NCBI GenBank assembly: GCA_958295875.1
Contig: OY282379.1
Coordinates: 930,001-994,000, forward strand
DNA from: an uncultured Pseudomonadales bacterium
GTDB lineage: Bacteria; Pseudomonadota; Gammaproteobacteria; Pseudomonadales; Azotimanducaceae
Direction: 5' to 3'
DNA: 64,000 nt
Shown: positions 19,397-29,949 of the stretch, one piece after another
How positions within the stretch are numbered: position 1 is the first letter of the stretch
Layout of the letters: each line of letters opens with the position of its first letter
Translations under genes and position numbers: made by a program
The notes under the pieces: model-generated
Told to the model about the DNA's origin: nothing
Databases searched by the model: none
What the model saw: the letters and a program-made list of their open reading frames with translations, nothing else

Positions 19397-20614
19397 ATGC
19401 TTGATGGAATGACGGAACACCCCCGAGCCGTCGATCTGTTTTGCGGCGCCGGTGGCTTGAGCGCAGGGCTGGAAGCGGCGGGTTGCCGCGTCGCCTATGC
19501 CGCGGACTGCGACCCGACCGCGGTGAAGAGCTACTGCCTGAACTTCCCGCGCCACGCCGCTTGTGAGCGCCTGCATTGGGACAGCGCGTTGCCAAGCGTC
19601 GACATCGTGGTTGGCGGGCCGCCGTGCCAAGGGTTCTCGTCCGCCGGCCACCGCAACGCGCACGATGCCCGCAACTCCTTGGTCGCCGTGTTCGCTCACC
19701 TCGTGGCACGGCATCGGCCGCCGGCGTTCTTGTTCGAGAACGTGGAGGGTTTCCTCACCGGCAACGATGGCAAGTGGGTGGTCGAATTGCTGGACCCGCT
19801 CATTGCGGCGGGCTATTGCATCCAAATGCGGAAGGTCAATGCGGCCAACTACGGCATTCCGCAACATCGTAAGCGCGTGATCGCCCTTGGCGGGCTGGGC
19901 TGGAATCCGGGGTTCCCAAGCCCCACACACCGCGCCGCGGGCGCACCCGGGGCGCTCGCCGTGGGCGGCGGCCTGCCGGTTTGCCAGAGCACCGAAGAGG
20001 CCTTGAGGGAGCTGCCACCCGCCGTGCCGCGCGTGCCGGGCGCACAACCAAGGCTGGCCCATCATGATTTCCGCGTGCCGGGGAACGCGGACACAGAGCG
20101 CATCCGCGCGTTGCGCCAAGGGCAAACCATGAAGGACCTGCCGGAGCGTCTCTGGCACGACACCTACCGGCGCAGGGCGCATCGGCGCGTGATGGACGGA
20201 ACGCCAAGCGAACGCCGCGGCGGGGCGCCGGCCGGACTGCGCCGCTTGGTCGCGAATGAACCATCCAAGGCCATCACCAGCGGCGCCAACTCGGAGTTCA
20301 TCCACCCGACGGAAGACAGGCCCCTGACGTTGCGCGAGTGTGCTCGCCTGCAGACCTTCCCAGACGACTTCCGCTTCGCCGGCACGCTGGGCGACACGGC
20401 GATGCTGATCGCCAACGCCGTGCCGCCGCGACTGGCCGAACTGTTCGGTCGGCACTTAGTGGCGGCGCTGCGTCGGCCACACGCCGCGACGCCCGGCCTC
20501 GCGTCCTTCCGCGTCACGAACGCGCATGCCATGAGCCCAGCCTTGCGGCGCACCGTGGAGGAAGTTGAGCGACGCTATGCGCCCACCGGCCAGCGCTCGC
20601 TGTTCGGCGGCTAG
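19397..20614 (+). CDS. DNA (cytosine-5) methyltransferase of a restriction-modification system
   Basis: 405 residues from the ATG at 19397 (a second ATG at 19409 is possible). All the main C5 methyltransferase motifs are visible: DLFCGAGGLSAG (SAM binding), GGPPCQGFSSAG with catalytic C77, ENVEGF, NYGIPQHRKRVIALG, the late RECARLQTFPDDFRF, and NAVPPRLAELF. The region between about 200 and 300 is the target-recognition part. The gene is followed after 5 bases by a probable endonuclease, so it most likely protects the host from that enzyme. The target sequence cannot be read from the protein by eye. Confidence 0.95.
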   Translation: MLDGMTEHPRAVDLFCGAGGLSAGLEAAGCRVAYAADCDPTAVKSYCLNFPRHAACERLHWDSALPSVDIVVGGPPCQGFSSAGHRNAHDARNSLVAVFAHLVARHRPPAFLFENVEGFLTGNDGKWVVELLDPLIAAGYCIQMRKVNAANYGIPQHRKRVIALGGLGWNPGFPSPTHRAAGAPGALAVGGGLPVCQSTEEALRELPPAVPRVPGAQPRLAHHDFRVPGNADTERIRALRQGQTMKDLPERLWHDTYRRRAHRRVMDGTPSERRGGAPAGLRRLVANEPSKAITSGANSEFIHPTEDRPLTLRECARLQTFPDDFRFAGTLGDTAMLIANAVPPRLAELFGRHLVAALRRPHAATPGLASFRVTNAHAMSPALRRTVEEVERRYAPTGQRSLFGG

Positions 20615-20619
20615 CAGCG

Positions 20620-21678
20620 ATGCCCCTATCCCAAACGCAAAAATCGCTCATTGAGAAGGCTCGCAACGTGGGCAGCAGCGAGATGGCTGTGCCGATCAAC
20701 GCCTCGGCCGCCGCTTACCTTCTCGCGCGCATCATCCGGGACCTCGGCCTAGACGCGAGCTACCCCGAATTGCCGCAAGACGTCGCGCCGTTCTACCAGA
20801 CCGCACCCGTCTCGTCCCTTCTGCTCCACGGCGTCGACTTCAAGGCTCTCGCGGAGAAGCTCTTCACTTCGACGCCAGACACCGACACCTACTTTTCGTG
20901 CTTGGCTGCGCTGCTGAAGGCCCGTCTCAAGTTCGCGCGCATTCTGGAACGACAGCCGTTCCCAACGATGGACCAAGTGGGCCCGCGAGGCCTGCTCCAA
21001 TACGGTGCGCTTTCGCCACCCGCACTGGCTGGATGGCTTTACTGGCGCAAGTGGTTCTACGACACGGACAACCGCGCCGCCCAAGAGACAGGGTACCTGT
21101 TCGAGCCCATTCTCGCGGCAGCCATCGGTGGTGTCCCAGCGAGCCCGGCACGAAGCCCCGTCCGAGACTCCGAGGACTCTGCCAAGGGACGTCAAGTAGA
21201 TTGCATCAAGGGCAGTTGCGCCTACGAGTTCAAGATCCGTCCGACCATCGCCGCTTCCGGCCAAGGGCGCTGGAGGCGTGAGCTGGCCTTTCCGCAAGAC
21301 TGTGCGCGATCGAACTACATGCCCATCCTAGTAGTTCTGGACGACACCAGGAACCCGAAACTGCAGGAGTTAGTGGCTGCCTTCCAAGCGGCCGGTGGCA
21401 GGGCATATCTGGGCCAAGCCGCTTGGCGGCTATTGGATGAACAAGCTGGCTCGGTTATGAGAGAGTTCCTTGCTCGATATGTCCGTCTGCCCTTGGATGC
21501 CCTTCTCCATCACGCGCCCCAACAGCTCCCAGACCTCACCGTCCAAGATCGCGGCACGTCGATAGTCCTCACGGTAGGCGACGAATCACTCGTCGTCGAA
21601 CGGAGTGCGGGTGCCCCAGCCGCGCACGAGCATCAACCAATGCCAGACGACGCGGACGACCTGCTTCCCGGCGTGTAA
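20620..21678 (+). CDS. Probable type II restriction endonuclease
   Basis: 352 residues, beginning 5 bases after the methyltransferase. A plausible PD-(D/E)XK core is present: GRQVDCIKG (D194) and AYEFKIRPT (E203, K205), preceded by ETGYLFEPILAAAIGG, where a helix Glu often helps. The context and the conserved-looking ETGYLFEP...EFKIR...ASGQGRW layout suggest an ApaLI-like endonuclease, but this is from memory and weak. It has no membrane segment or ATPase motif, so it should act as a simple type II enzyme. The third-position composition is a little less GC-rich than the neighbours, which fits transfer. Confidence 0.7.
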   Translation: MPLSQTQKSLIEKARNVGSSEMAVPINASAAAYLLARIIRDLGLDASYPELPQDVAPFYQTAPVSSLLLHGVDFKALAEKLFTSTPDTDTYFSCLAALLKARLKFARILERQPFPTMDQVGPRGLLQYGALSPPALAGWLYWRKWFYDTDNRAAQETGYLFEPILAAAIGGVPASPARSPVRDSEDSAKGRQVDCIKGSCAYEFKIRPTIAASGQGRWRRELAFPQDCARSNYMPILVVLDDTRNPKLQELVAAFQAAGGRAYLGQAAWRLLDEQAGSVMREFLARYVRLPLDALLHHAPQQLPDLTVQDRGTSIVLTVGDESLVVERSAGAPAAHEHQPMPDDADDLLPGV

Positions 21679-21839
21679 CGGACCACCATGCGCGGTGGCA
21701 GCGACGGCACCAAGGAGCACAGGCGCGGCGAGCGTCGGTGTACGCCCCACCTACCCGAGCTCAAACGGCCCACCAAGGCGCTGACCCGCACAGCCGGCGC
21801 TAGAATGGCTGAAGGCCCGTTTGACCTGCCGCGACCGTG

Positions 21840-23153
21840 ATGGATTCCGCCGATTTCGTTAGCTGGTTCCGCGACTCGACGCCGTACATCAGCGCTCATC
21901 GCGGCAAGACGTTTGTGGTGATGCTTGGGGCCGATGCCGTCGCGTCCGCGAACCTGATCAACATGGCGCACGACTTGGCGTTGCTGCATGTGCTCGGCGC
22001 GCGGCTCGTCATCGTGCATGGCGCGGAAGGGTTGGACACCGGCGCGGCGGACCGGGGCAGCGACTTGGACGCCATGGCGGCGGCGGTGGGCGTCGCCCGC
22101 AACCGCTTGGAGGCGCTCTTCTCCACCGGCATTCCCACCAGCCCGCTGCGGGGCAGCCGCATCACCTTGGCGGGTGGCAACTTCGTCACGGCGAAGCCGG
22201 TGGGCGTGATCGATGGCGTGGAGCGCGGGTGCCGCGGCGAGCCGCGGCGCATCCATGTGGACGAACTGCGGCGGCTGTTGATGACCGGGGCCATCGTGCT
22301 GCTGCCGCCAATCGGCTATTCCCCTTCCGGCCAAGCGTACGCCTTGGCACCCGAAACCTTGGCCGCCGAGGCGGCCCTCGCGCTGCGGGCAGACAAGCTC
22401 ATCGTCTATGACGGCGTCGAGCGCGTCGGCGCAGCAAGCGAGCTCACCTTGGCCCAGTTGGAGCACGCCCTCGGCCAAGGCCACTTCCCGGAACCGACGC
22501 AGGCGCGGCTGGAAGCCATGCTCCACGCCGGGCGCGGCGGCGTGCCGCGCTGCCACCTGATCTCGCACGCCGCAGACGGCGCCCTGCTGCAGGAGCTCTT
22601 CACCGCCGAAGGCGTGGGCACGCAGATCGCCGAAGGGGACTACCGCGCCATGCGCAGCGCCACCGCCGGGGATGTGGCCGCCATCGTCGAGTTGATCCGG
22701 CCGCTCGAAGAGGCCGGCCTGCTGGTGCGCCGCCCCAGGGATCGCCTCGAAGCCGAAGTGGAACGCTTTTTCCTAGCCGAGATCGACGGCATTGTCATCG
22801 GCTGTTGCGCCCTCTATCCGCACGGGGATGCGGTGGAACTCGCCTGCTTGGCCACGCACCCGAGCCATCGCTTCCGCGTCGGCGGCAAATCGTTGGGTGA
22901 ACGCATCCTCTCCCATGCCGAGGAACAAGCGGCGCGCGCCGGCTTCACGCGCATGTTCGCCCTCACCACCCGCGCCGCGGATTGGTTTGCGGACCACGGG
23001 TTCAGCCCGGCGGCGGTGGAGGCGTTACCCGCTTCCCGACAGGCCTTGTACAATTTCCAACGCAATTCCAAAGCAATGTTGAAGGAGCTTGCTGGCGCGC
23101 GCCGGCCGGCCGGCGAGCCGCCGCGCCAAGCAGCCGAGGAGGTTCCCGAATGA
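21840..23153 (+). CDS. argA: N-acetylglutamate synthase (amino-acid N-acetyltransferase)
   Basis: 437 residues. First step of arginine synthesis: acetyl-CoA plus glutamate to N-acetylglutamate. Residues 1-290 form an amino-acid-kinase-like domain (YISAHRGKTFVVMLGADAVA, ARLVIVHGAEGL, VLLPPIGYSPSGQ); residues about 290-437 form a GNAT acetyltransferase domain (CCALYPHGDAVELACLATHP, GGKSLGERILSHAEEQAARA). This two-domain form is the gammaproteobacterial ArgA. A GTG one codon upstream (21837) is also possible. The stop overlaps the start of the dioxygenase-like gene. Confidence 0.95.
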   Translation: MDSADFVSWFRDSTPYISAHRGKTFVVMLGADAVASANLINMAHDLALLHVLGARLVIVHGAEGLDTGAADRGSDLDAMAAAVGVARNRLEALFSTGIPTSPLRGSRITLAGGNFVTAKPVGVIDGVERGCRGEPRRIHVDELRRLLMTGAIVLLPPIGYSPSGQAYALAPETLAAEAALALRADKLIVYDGVERVGAASELTLAQLEHALGQGHFPEPTQARLEAMLHAGRGGVPRCHLISHAADGALLQELFTAEGVGTQIAEGDYRAMRSATAGDVAAIVELIRPLEEAGLLVRRPRDRLEAEVERFFLAEIDGIVIGCCALYPHGDAVELACLATHPSHRFRVGGKSLGERILSHAEEQAARAGFTRMFALTTRAADWFADHGFSPAAVEALPASRQALYNFQRNSKAMLKELAGARRPAGEPPRQAAEEVPE

Positions 23154-24253
23154 CAGACAACGCCACGCAAGACACAGCTTGGCAGGCATATTGCGAAGCG
23201 GGCTGCGAACGCGCCATGGGCTTGGGCAATCGCGGCCCCATGCGTTTCGACGCGAACGGCAGGCTGGAGCAAGACATCCTCGACGCCTACTTCCGAACTG
23301 GCTTCTACGTGTTCGAGGGGGTGCTGGCGGAAGAAGAGGTGGCGCAACTGCGCGCCGAGTTCGACCAAGTGTTGGACAACGCCCCCCTAACACCCGACGG
23401 CGACGTCGATCAGCACGGACGGCGCGTCAACTTCCCCGGCTACTACACGCTCTCGACCAAGCCGTCCAAGGCGCCGCCGGCGCATGTCGGCATGGTGTCG
23501 CACCCGTTGCTGATGATGGATTCCGCGCTCAACGTCTACGCCCATCCAGACATCTTGCGGATGGTCGCTAGCATCAACGGGCCAGATTTCGTGCCCTTCC
23601 ACGAGGCCGTGTTCCACAAAGCCGCCGGACACGGCGCGCCAACGCCTTGGCATCAGGACGGCCGCACGCATTGGCGCGAAGACGGCTCCCCGCTGCTGGG
23701 CCTCGATGGCCGCGGCAAGTCTCACGGCTTCAACATGTCCGTTTCTTGGTCGCACTGCACGCCGGACAACTGCCTGTGGGTGATGCCCGGCAGCCATCGC
23801 CGCTGGCTGCTCACGGACGACGGCGAGTTCCCGCCCATCACGGAGCGGCTGGAAGGCGCCGTGCCGATGCTGCTCGAACCGGGAGACTGCGGCGTGGTGA
23901 ACCGCAGTTCCCTGCACGGCTCGTATCCGAACCAATCCGCCGAGCGCCGGGTGACGATGGTGCTCGGCTATCACAACCGCGCCTCCGCCATCGGCGCGGA
24001 AACCACCAACGTCCACGCCTTCAAGTGCCCGGCGCCGGATCGCGTGAAGTCCATCAAATACTCGGAAGACTATGTGCTGCGGCGCACGCGGATGATCCCG
24101 CTGGCGATCGATGCCCGCCGCCAGCGCTACCCCGACGAGACGCCCTTCGATTATCAAGGCGACTACATCGGCGACCCGGCTTGGAACGAGCAGGTGAGGG
24201 CCGAAGTCGGCCGCGAAGGGGATGAATACTGGCAGCGGGACATCACTTTGTAG
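23150..24253 (+). CDS. Phytanoyl-CoA dioxygenase (PhyH) family protein
   Basis: 367 residues from an ATG that overlaps the argA stop (ATGA), with GAGGAGG at 23136-23142. The Fe(II)/2-oxoglutarate oxygenase triad is visible: H168-Q-D170 in PTPWHQDGRTHW, H256 in SSLHGSYPNQS, and R267 as the likely 2-oxoglutarate-binding arginine in ERRVTMVLGYHNRAS. DYQGDYIGDPAWNEQV closes the protein. Such enzymes hydroxylate varied small molecules; the substrate is not evident. The tight coupling to argA is unusual and may hint at an amino-acid-related substrate (speculative). Confidence 0.9.
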   Translation: MTDNATQDTAWQAYCEAGCERAMGLGNRGPMRFDANGRLEQDILDAYFRTGFYVFEGVLAEEEVAQLRAEFDQVLDNAPLTPDGDVDQHGRRVNFPGYYTLSTKPSKAPPAHVGMVSHPLLMMDSALNVYAHPDILRMVASINGPDFVPFHEAVFHKAAGHGAPTPWHQDGRTHWREDGSPLLGLDGRGKSHGFNMSVSWSHCTPDNCLWVMPGSHRRWLLTDDGEFPPITERLEGAVPMLLEPGDCGVVNRSSLHGSYPNQSAERRVTMVLGYHNRASAIGAETTNVHAFKCPAPDRVKSIKYSEDYVLRRTRMIPLAIDARRQRYPDETPFDYQGDYIGDPAWNEQVRAEVGREGDEYWQRDITL

Positions 24254-24338
24254 CCGCGCAAGCCCCCGCAGCGGCCCTCGGCCGCAGCCGCAAAACGTCA
24301 AGCCAACGCATTAGCCAACGTTAAGGAGCACTGTCCGC

Positions 24339-26006
24339 ATGGCCGAAGCCCGCAAGCACTCTTCCATCGTCGTCGATGGCGTGGAGCAGGCGCCGAGCCG
24401 CGCCATGCTGCGCGCCGTGGGCTTCGCTCAGGAAGACTTCGCCAAGCCTCAGGTCGGCATCGCTTCCACCGGCAGCCAGGTGACGCCGTGCAACATGCAC
24501 ATCAACGGCCTCGCCGACGCCGCGGCCATGGGCGCGGACGAAGCCGGCGCCAAGAGCTTGGTGTTCAACACCATCACCGTGTCCGATGGCATCTCGATGG
24601 GCACCCCTGGGATGCGCTACTCGCTGGTGTCCCGGGAGGTCATCGCAGACTCCATCGAGACGGTGGTGGGCGCGCAGGGCTTCGACGGCTTCGTCGCCAT
24701 CGGCGGCTGCGACAAGAACATGCCGGGGTGCGCCATGGCGATGGCTCGGCTGGACCGGCCAAGCGTCTTCGTGTACGGCGGCACGATTCTGCCCGGCGCC
24801 GAGCGGCGCGACATCATCTCCGTGTTCGAGGCGGTCGGCGCCCGCGCCGCCGAGCGCATCACGGATGCGGAACTGCTGGAAGTGGAGCAGACGGCCATCC
24901 CCGGCGCCGGTTCCTGCGGCGGCATGTACACCGCGAACACCATGGCGTCCGCCATTGAAGCGTTGGGCCTGTCGCTGCCCAACTCCTCGGCGCAGAACGC
25001 CGTGAGCGACAACAAACGCCAAGACAGCTACGCCGCCGGCGCGGCGGTCGCACGGCTCATCGAGCGCGGCATCAAGCCTTCCGACATCCTCTGCCGAGAA
25101 GCCTTCGAGAACGCCATCACCGTGTGCATCGCCCTGGAAGGCTCCACCAACGCGGTGCTGCACCTGTTGGCCATCGCCAACGCGGCCGGCGTGCCCCTCG
25201 CACTCGACGACTTCTCGCGCATCGGCGCCAACGTGCCGGTGCTGGCGGACATGCGCCCGGCGGGGCAGCACGCCATGTCTGAGCTCATCGACATCGGCGG
25301 CATCCGCCCGCTGATGAAGACGCTCTTGGACGCCGGCTTGTTGCACGGCGGTTGCCTCACCGTCACCGGCCAAACGCTCGGCGAAGACTTGGCGGATGTG
25401 GCGCCCTATCCGGCCGGGCAGCGGATCATCCGGCCACTGGCAGACCCCATCAAGCCAGACAGCCACCTCGTTGTCTTGCACGGCAACCTCGCCCCGGATG
25501 GCGCCGTGGCCAAGATCACCGGCCATGAAGGGCTGCGCTTCACCGGCACGGCCAGGGTGTATCACGGCGAGGAGGCGGCGATGGCGGCCATCATGGCCGG
25601 TTCGGTGTCGGCCGGCGATGTTGTCGTGGTGCGCTATGAAGGCCCGCGCGGCGGGCCCGGGATGCGGGAAATGCTGAGCCCGACCAGCGCCATCAACGGC
25701 CGCGGCCTGTCCGCGGACGTGGCCTTGGTCACGGACGGGCGCTTCTCCGGCGGCTCCCACGGCTTTGTGATCGGCCATGTCGCGCCCGAAGCGTTCGACG
25801 GCGGCCCCATCGCCCTCATCGAGGATGGCGACGCCATCACCATCGACGCCGAACGCCGCGAGATCAACGCCGCGCTGACAGACGCAGAGCTGGCGCGGCG
25901 GCGCGAGCGTTGGCAGCCGCCCGCCCCGTATGCCCAGAAGGGTGTGTTGGCCAAGTATGCGCGGCTGGTGAGCTCGGCAAGCCTTGGAGCGGTGACCGAT
26001 GGCTAG
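24339..26006 (+). CDS. ilvD: Dihydroxy-acid dehydratase
   Basis: 555 residues with TAAGGAG at 24322-24328. Third common step of isoleucine/valine synthesis: dehydration of 2,3-dihydroxy acids by an Fe-S enzyme. Cluster cysteines C51 ([10 protein letters not shown]), C124 ([10 protein letters not shown]) and C193 ([12 protein letters not shown]) are present, and [19 protein letters not shown] marks the C-terminal domain. The last codons overlap the start of the TonB-dependent receptor gene by 8 bases. Confidence 0.96.
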   Translation: MAEARKHSSIVVDGVEQAPSRAMLRAVGFAQEDFAKPQVGIASTGSQVTPCNMHINGLADAAAMGADEAGAKSLVFNTITVSDGISMGTPGMRYSLVSREVIADSIETVVGAQGFDGFVAIGGCDKNMPGCAMAMARLDRPSVFVYGGTILPGAERRDIISVFEAVGARAAERITDAELLEVEQTAIPGAGSCGGMYTANTMASAIEALGLSLPNSSAQNAVSDNKRQDSYAAGAAVARLIERGIKPSDILCREAFENAITVCIALEGSTNAVLHLLAIANAAGVPLALDDFSRIGANVPVLADMRPAGQHAMSELIDIGGIRPLMKTLLDAGLLHGGCLTVTGQTLGEDLADVAPYPAGQRIIRPLADPIKPDSHLVVLHGNLAPDGAVAKITGHEGLRFTGTARVYHGEEAAMAAIMAGSVSAGDVVVVRYEGPRGGPGMREMLSPTSAINGRGLSADVALVTDGRFSGGSHGFVIGHVAPEAFDGGPIALIEDGDAITIDAERREINAALTDAELARRRERWQPPAPYAQKGVLAKYARLVSSASLGAVTDG

Positions 26007-28824
26007 CGCCCGCGGCCAAGGGCGCGGGCGGGGATTGGTCGGCGGCGCAGCGCTCTGGCTCGCCTTGGCAGCGGCGCCCGGGCCGGCAGCGTTGGGGCAG
26101 GATGGCTTCGAGGACGTCCAAGAGGTCGTCGTGTCCGTGGGCACGCGCCGCCAAGCGCGCTCCGCGGCGGATTCCGTGGCACCGGTGGACGCCGTCACCC
26201 GCGAAGACTTCACCGACCAGGCTAGTTCGGACATCTCCGACATCCTGCGGATGTTGGTGCCGGCCTACAACGTGAACACCCAGCCCATCTCCGACGGCGG
26301 CACCATCGTGCGCCCGGCGAACCTGCGCGGCCTGTCGCCAGACCAAACGCTAGTGCTGTTGAACGGCAAGCGCCGCCATCGCGCCGCGGTGATCACGTTC
26401 CTTGGCGGCGGCCTCGCCGATGGCGCCCAAGGGCCGGACGTGGGGGTGTTCCCCGCCATCGGCCTGAAGCAAGTGGAAGTGCTGCGCGACGGCGCCGGCT
26501 CGCAGTACGGCTCGGACGCCATCGCCGGCGTCATCAACTTCGTGCTGCGCGACGACGCCGACGGCGCCGCCTTCGAGGCGAAGTACGGCAGCACCTACAC
26601 CGGCGACGGCGACAACTACCAAGTGGCAGGCAACATCGGCCTGCCGCTGGGCGCAGGCGGCTTTGTGAACCTCTCGATGGAGTACGGCGAAACGGACGGC
26701 ACCATCCGCTCCGTGCAGCGCGCCGACGCGGCCGGCCTCATCGCGGCCGGCTACACCGACGTCACCGACATCCGCGTGAACGGCATCACCCGCAAGGTGA
26801 CGCAAATCTGGGGTCAGCCGGAAATCCGCGACAGCGCGAAGCTGTTCGCCAACTCCGCCTATGAGTTCGGCGACGGAGCGGAGGTCTACGCCTTCGGCAA
26901 CTACGCGGAGCGCACGGTGGATGGCGGTTTCTTCTTCCGCAACCCCACGCGGCGGCCCGGCATCTTCGAAGGGCCGCGCGTGAATCCGGCGAACGGCAAC
27001 CCGGTGGCTGTGGACGCGGACGGCGTAGCGCGGGACACCCTCACCGGCGCCGTGGTGTCGGCGCCCGCCGCGTCGGTGCGGGTGGGCGATCTGACGGGGA
27101 ACGACCGCGGCGATTGCCCCGCCGGCATCCCGCTCACCGAAGGCGGCGGGCTGCTGCCGGATGCGGACATCTTGGCGAGCGTACAGGCAGACGACAACTG
27201 CTTCTCGTTCATCGAGCGCTACCCCGGCGGCTTCGTGCCGCGCTTCGGCGGCGACAGCACAGATGTTGGCGTGGTCTTGGGCCTGCGCGGCCTGTTGGAC
27301 TTCGGCACCGGCCTCTTCTACGACGTGAGCTACTCCTACGGCTACAACGAGATCGACTACGCCATCCGCAACACCGTGAACGCGAGCCTAGGCCCCGCCT
27401 CGCCCACCGCGTTCGACCCTGGCGCCTACGAGCAAATCGACACCAACTTCAACGTCGATTTCTCCTACGAGCAACCCATCGCCGCGCTGCAAAGAGACCT
27501 GCACATCGCCGCCGGCTTCGAGCGCCGGGAAGAGCGCTTCGACGTTTCCGCCGGCGAGCCGACCTCCTATGCGCTCGGCCCGCTCACCCGCCCTTCGCCG
27601 GCCTTTCCCGGCGGCCAAGGCTTCTCATCGAGTTCCAACGGCTTCGGCGGCTTCACGGCGAGCACATCGAACACCGAGGACAGCATCGCGGCCTATGTGG
27701 ACTTGGAGGCGCAACTCACAGCCAACGTGACGGCGCAAGCGGCCATGCGCTGGGAGGATTACAGCCACTTCGGCAGCACGACGAACTACAAGCTCGGCGC
27801 GCTGTGGCGGCCAACGGAGCGCCTCAGCCTGCGCGGCACCTACTCCACCAGCTTCCGCGCGCCCACCGCGGGGCAAGCGAACGTCACCAACGTCACCACC
27901 GCATTCGCCGGCAACGTCATCACGGACGAAGGCACGCTGCCGCTCACCAGCGCTGCCGGGCGGTTCGTCAACGCCGAGTTAGGCGGGCGCTTCTCGTTGG
28001 ACGCCGAGGAAGCGCGCAACCTCTCCGTCGGCGCGTCCTTCTCCTTGGGCGACATCGACATCACCGTGGACTACTTCAACATCGAGGTGGAAGACCGCAT
28101 CGCCATCTCGGAACAGCAGGACTTCCGCGGCCTGCTCGTCGCCGCCGGGCTGCGCGCCGGCTTGTCGCTGGCAGACATGCAGGTGACCGCAGACGCCAAC
28201 GGCGACGGTGCGATCGACGCCGCCGACGCCGAGACCAGCAAGGTGCTCAACACCTTGGACGGCGTGGGCGTGTTGAACGCCACAGACTTTGCCGGTTCGG
28301 AGGACCTCGCCACGGTGGGCTTCTTCACCAACGATTTCGACACCAAGACCCAAGGCATGGACGTGGTGGCGAGTTGGCAGCTCGACCACGGCGCCGGCAT
28401 CACCGACCTCGCCTTGGCGCTCAACTACACCGCAACGGAGGTGACGCGGGTGGGGGGCTTGGCGCCGGCGCGCCGGCGCCAACTTGAGGAGACCATCCCT
28501 CAGTGGAAAGGCCACTTGTCCGCGCGCCACCAGCGGGGCGACCTGCGTTACCTGGCGCGGCTCAACTTCCACGGCGACTACGCGGAAGCCCACTTGGACG
28601 ACCCGCTGCGGTGGATCGAACCCAGCGCGGAGGCCACTTTGGACGTGGAAATGGCCTATGCGCTCTCGGACCGTTGGGAGGTGATTGCGGGGGCCGCCAA
28701 CCTGTTCGACAGCTTCCCCAAGCAGCACCGCTACGCCACGCTCGCCGGCTCGAAGTATCCCACCACGGCGCCCTTCGGCCTCTCTGGCGGCCAGTACTAC
28801 TTGAAGATGCGCTACGGCTACTGA
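25999..28824 (+). CDS. TonB-dependent outer-membrane receptor
   Basis: 941 residues. An arginine-rich signal peptide (residues about 1-34, ending PAALGQ) is followed by a TonB-box-like [11 protein letters not shown] and the plug domain ([57 protein letters not shown]). The rest is a beta-barrel with TonB C-terminal motifs ([29 protein letters not shown]) and ends in an aromatic-rich strand, YYLKMRYGY. It imports a siderophore, vitamin, sugar or peptide by TonB energy; the ligand is unknown. The start lies inside ilvD (8-base overlap), an odd partner for a receptor. Confidence 0.94.
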   Translation: MASARGQGRGRGLVGGAALWLALAAAPGPAALGQDGFEDVQEVVVSVGTRRQARSAADSVAPVDAVTREDFTDQASSDISDILRMLVPAYNVNTQPISDGGTIVRPANLRGLSPDQTLVLLNGKRRHRAAVITFLGGGLADGAQGPDVGVFPAIGLKQVEVLRDGAGSQYGSDAIAGVINFVLRDDADGAAFEAKYGSTYTGDGDNYQVAGNIGLPLGAGGFVNLSMEYGETDGTIRSVQRADAAGLIAAGYTDVTDIRVNGITRKVTQIWGQPEIRDSAKLFANSAYEFGDGAEVYAFGNYAERTVDGGFFFRNPTRRPGIFEGPRVNPANGNPVAVDADGVARDTLTGAVVSAPAASVRVGDLTGNDRGDCPAGIPLTEGGGLLPDADILASVQADDNCFSFIERYPGGFVPRFGGDSTDVGVVLGLRGLLDFGTGLFYDVSYSYGYNEIDYAIRNTVNASLGPASPTAFDPGAYEQIDTNFNVDFSYEQPIAALQRDLHIAAGFERREERFDVSAGEPTSYALGPLTRPSPAFPGGQGFSSSSNGFGGFTASTSNTEDSIAAYVDLEAQLTANVTAQAAMRWEDYSHFGSTTNYKLGALWRPTERLSLRGTYSTSFRAPTAGQANVTNVTTAFAGNVITDEGTLPLTSAAGRFVNAELGGRFSLDAEEARNLSVGASFSLGDIDITVDYFNIEVEDRIAISEQQDFRGLLVAAGLRAGLSLADMQVTADANGDGAIDAADAETSKVLNTLDGVGVLNATDFAGSEDLATVGFFTNDFDTKTQGMDVVASWQLDHGAGITDLALALNYTATEVTRVGGLAPARRRQLEETIPQWKGHLSARHQRGDLRYLARLNFHGDYAEAHLDDPLRWIEPSAEATLDVEMAYALSDRWEVIAGAANLFDSFPKQHRYATLAGSKYPTTAPFGLSGGQYYLKMRYGY

Positions 28825-28913
28825 CGCCGGCGCGGTGCTTGCAGCTTGGCCGGGGTTGCTCTTGGGCCCAACGCAAGAATGTGATCTGAACCGCCCCGTT
28901 CGCTGACCCGCGC

Positions 28914-29936
28914 CTACCGGCCAGACTCGCGCTGCACGAACTCCACCAGGAACTTCACGTTGTCCACCGGCGTCGTGGGGAGGATGCCGTGGCCCAGGTT
29001 GAAGATGTGCCCGGCGCGCCCTTGGGCTTCGGCAAGCAGCGCTTGCGCGTGGGCCGCCACCGTGGCGCGGTCCGCGCACAGGGCGACGGGATCCATGTTG
29101 CCTTGCACAGCCTTGGCGCCGAGGCGTTGCCAAGTGGCGGCCAGCGGCGTGCGCCAATCGAGGGCGAGCAAATCCGGGCCGGTGGCGAACATCGCATCCA
29201 CCAAGTGCCCATTGCCGGTGCCGAAGTAGATCACCGGAACGCGCCCGCCAATGTGCGCCATGAGCCGCTCGGTGTGGGGGCGGACATAGCGGTTGTAATC
29301 CGCCAGCGACAAACAGCCCACCCAGCTGTCGAACAGCTGAATAGCGTGAACGCCGCTGTCGATTTGCAGCGCCACATAGCCGGCGATGGCGTCCACGAGC
29401 TTGACCATCAGCCGATGCCAAGCACCCGGGGCCGTGTACATCATGCGCTTCACGCGCAGATAGTTGCGCGAGCCTTGGCCTTCGATGGCGTACGAGGCGA
29501 GGGTGAACGGCGCGCCGGCAAAGCCGATGAGCGGGATGTCGCGCGGCAGGTCCGCCAGCGTTCGCTTGATGGTTTCGCCGATGTAGGGCGTGGCTTCCTC
29601 CGCCGGCGGCACCGCCAGCCGCTGCACGTCCGCTTCGCCCGCCAGGGGCCGCTCGAACACCGGGCCGACGCCCGGCTTGTAGTCCAGGTTCAGCCCCATC
29701 GGAACGAGCATGGGCAGGAGGTCTGCGAACACGATGGCGGCGTCCACGCCTAGGATGCGCTGCGCGTCCAGCGTCGCCCGGGCCGCGAGTTCCGGCGTAG
29801 TGAAGAAGCGCAGGCTCGGCGTATCGCCCTTCAAGGCGTGGTACTCGGGCATGTAGCGGCCCGCTTGCCGATTCAGCCAAATGGGTGTGTAGTCCGTCGG
29901 CTCGCCGCGGCAAGCCTTGAGGAAGGCCGAGTTCAA
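28914..29936 (-). CDS. hemE: Uroporphyrinogen decarboxylase
   Basis: 340 residues. It removes four carboxyl groups from uroporphyrinogen III in haem synthesis. Family signatures: PIWLNRQAGRYMPEYHALKG at the N-terminus, LIGFAGAPFTLASYAIEGQG, and GHIFNLGHGILPTTPVDNV at the C-terminus, with the catalytic Asp in IVFADLL. The start is a TTG (29936) without a clear ribosome binding site, 13 bases after fabV, so it probably depends on upstream translation. Confidence 0.96.
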   Translation of the reverse strand: MNSAFLKACRGEPTDYTPIWLNRQAGRYMPEYHALKGDTPSLRFFTTPELAARATLDAQRILGVDAAIVFADLLPMLVPMGLNLDYKPGVGPVFERPLAGEADVQRLAVPPAEEATPYIGETIKRTLADLPRDIPLIGFAGAPFTLASYAIEGQGSRNYLRVKRMMYTAPGAWHRLMVKLVDAIAGYVALQIDSGVHAIQLFDSWVGCLSLADYNRYVRPHTERLMAHIGGRVPVIYFGTGNGHLVDAMFATGPDLLALDWRTPLAATWQRLGAKAVQGNMDPVALCADRATVAAHAQALLAEAQGRAGHIFNLGHGILPTTPVDNVKFLVEFVQRESGR

Positions 29937-29949
29937 CGTGCGGTTCGGC

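Noticed and set aside
24321..26243. Minus-strand open frame of about 640 codons opposite ilvD
   Set aside because: A composition shadow of ilvD; no ribosome binding site or family signature.
27979..29913. Minus-strand open frame spanning the end of the TonB receptor and all of hemE
   Set aside because: It lies in a different frame from hemE and reads through intergenic sequence without similarity to anything.
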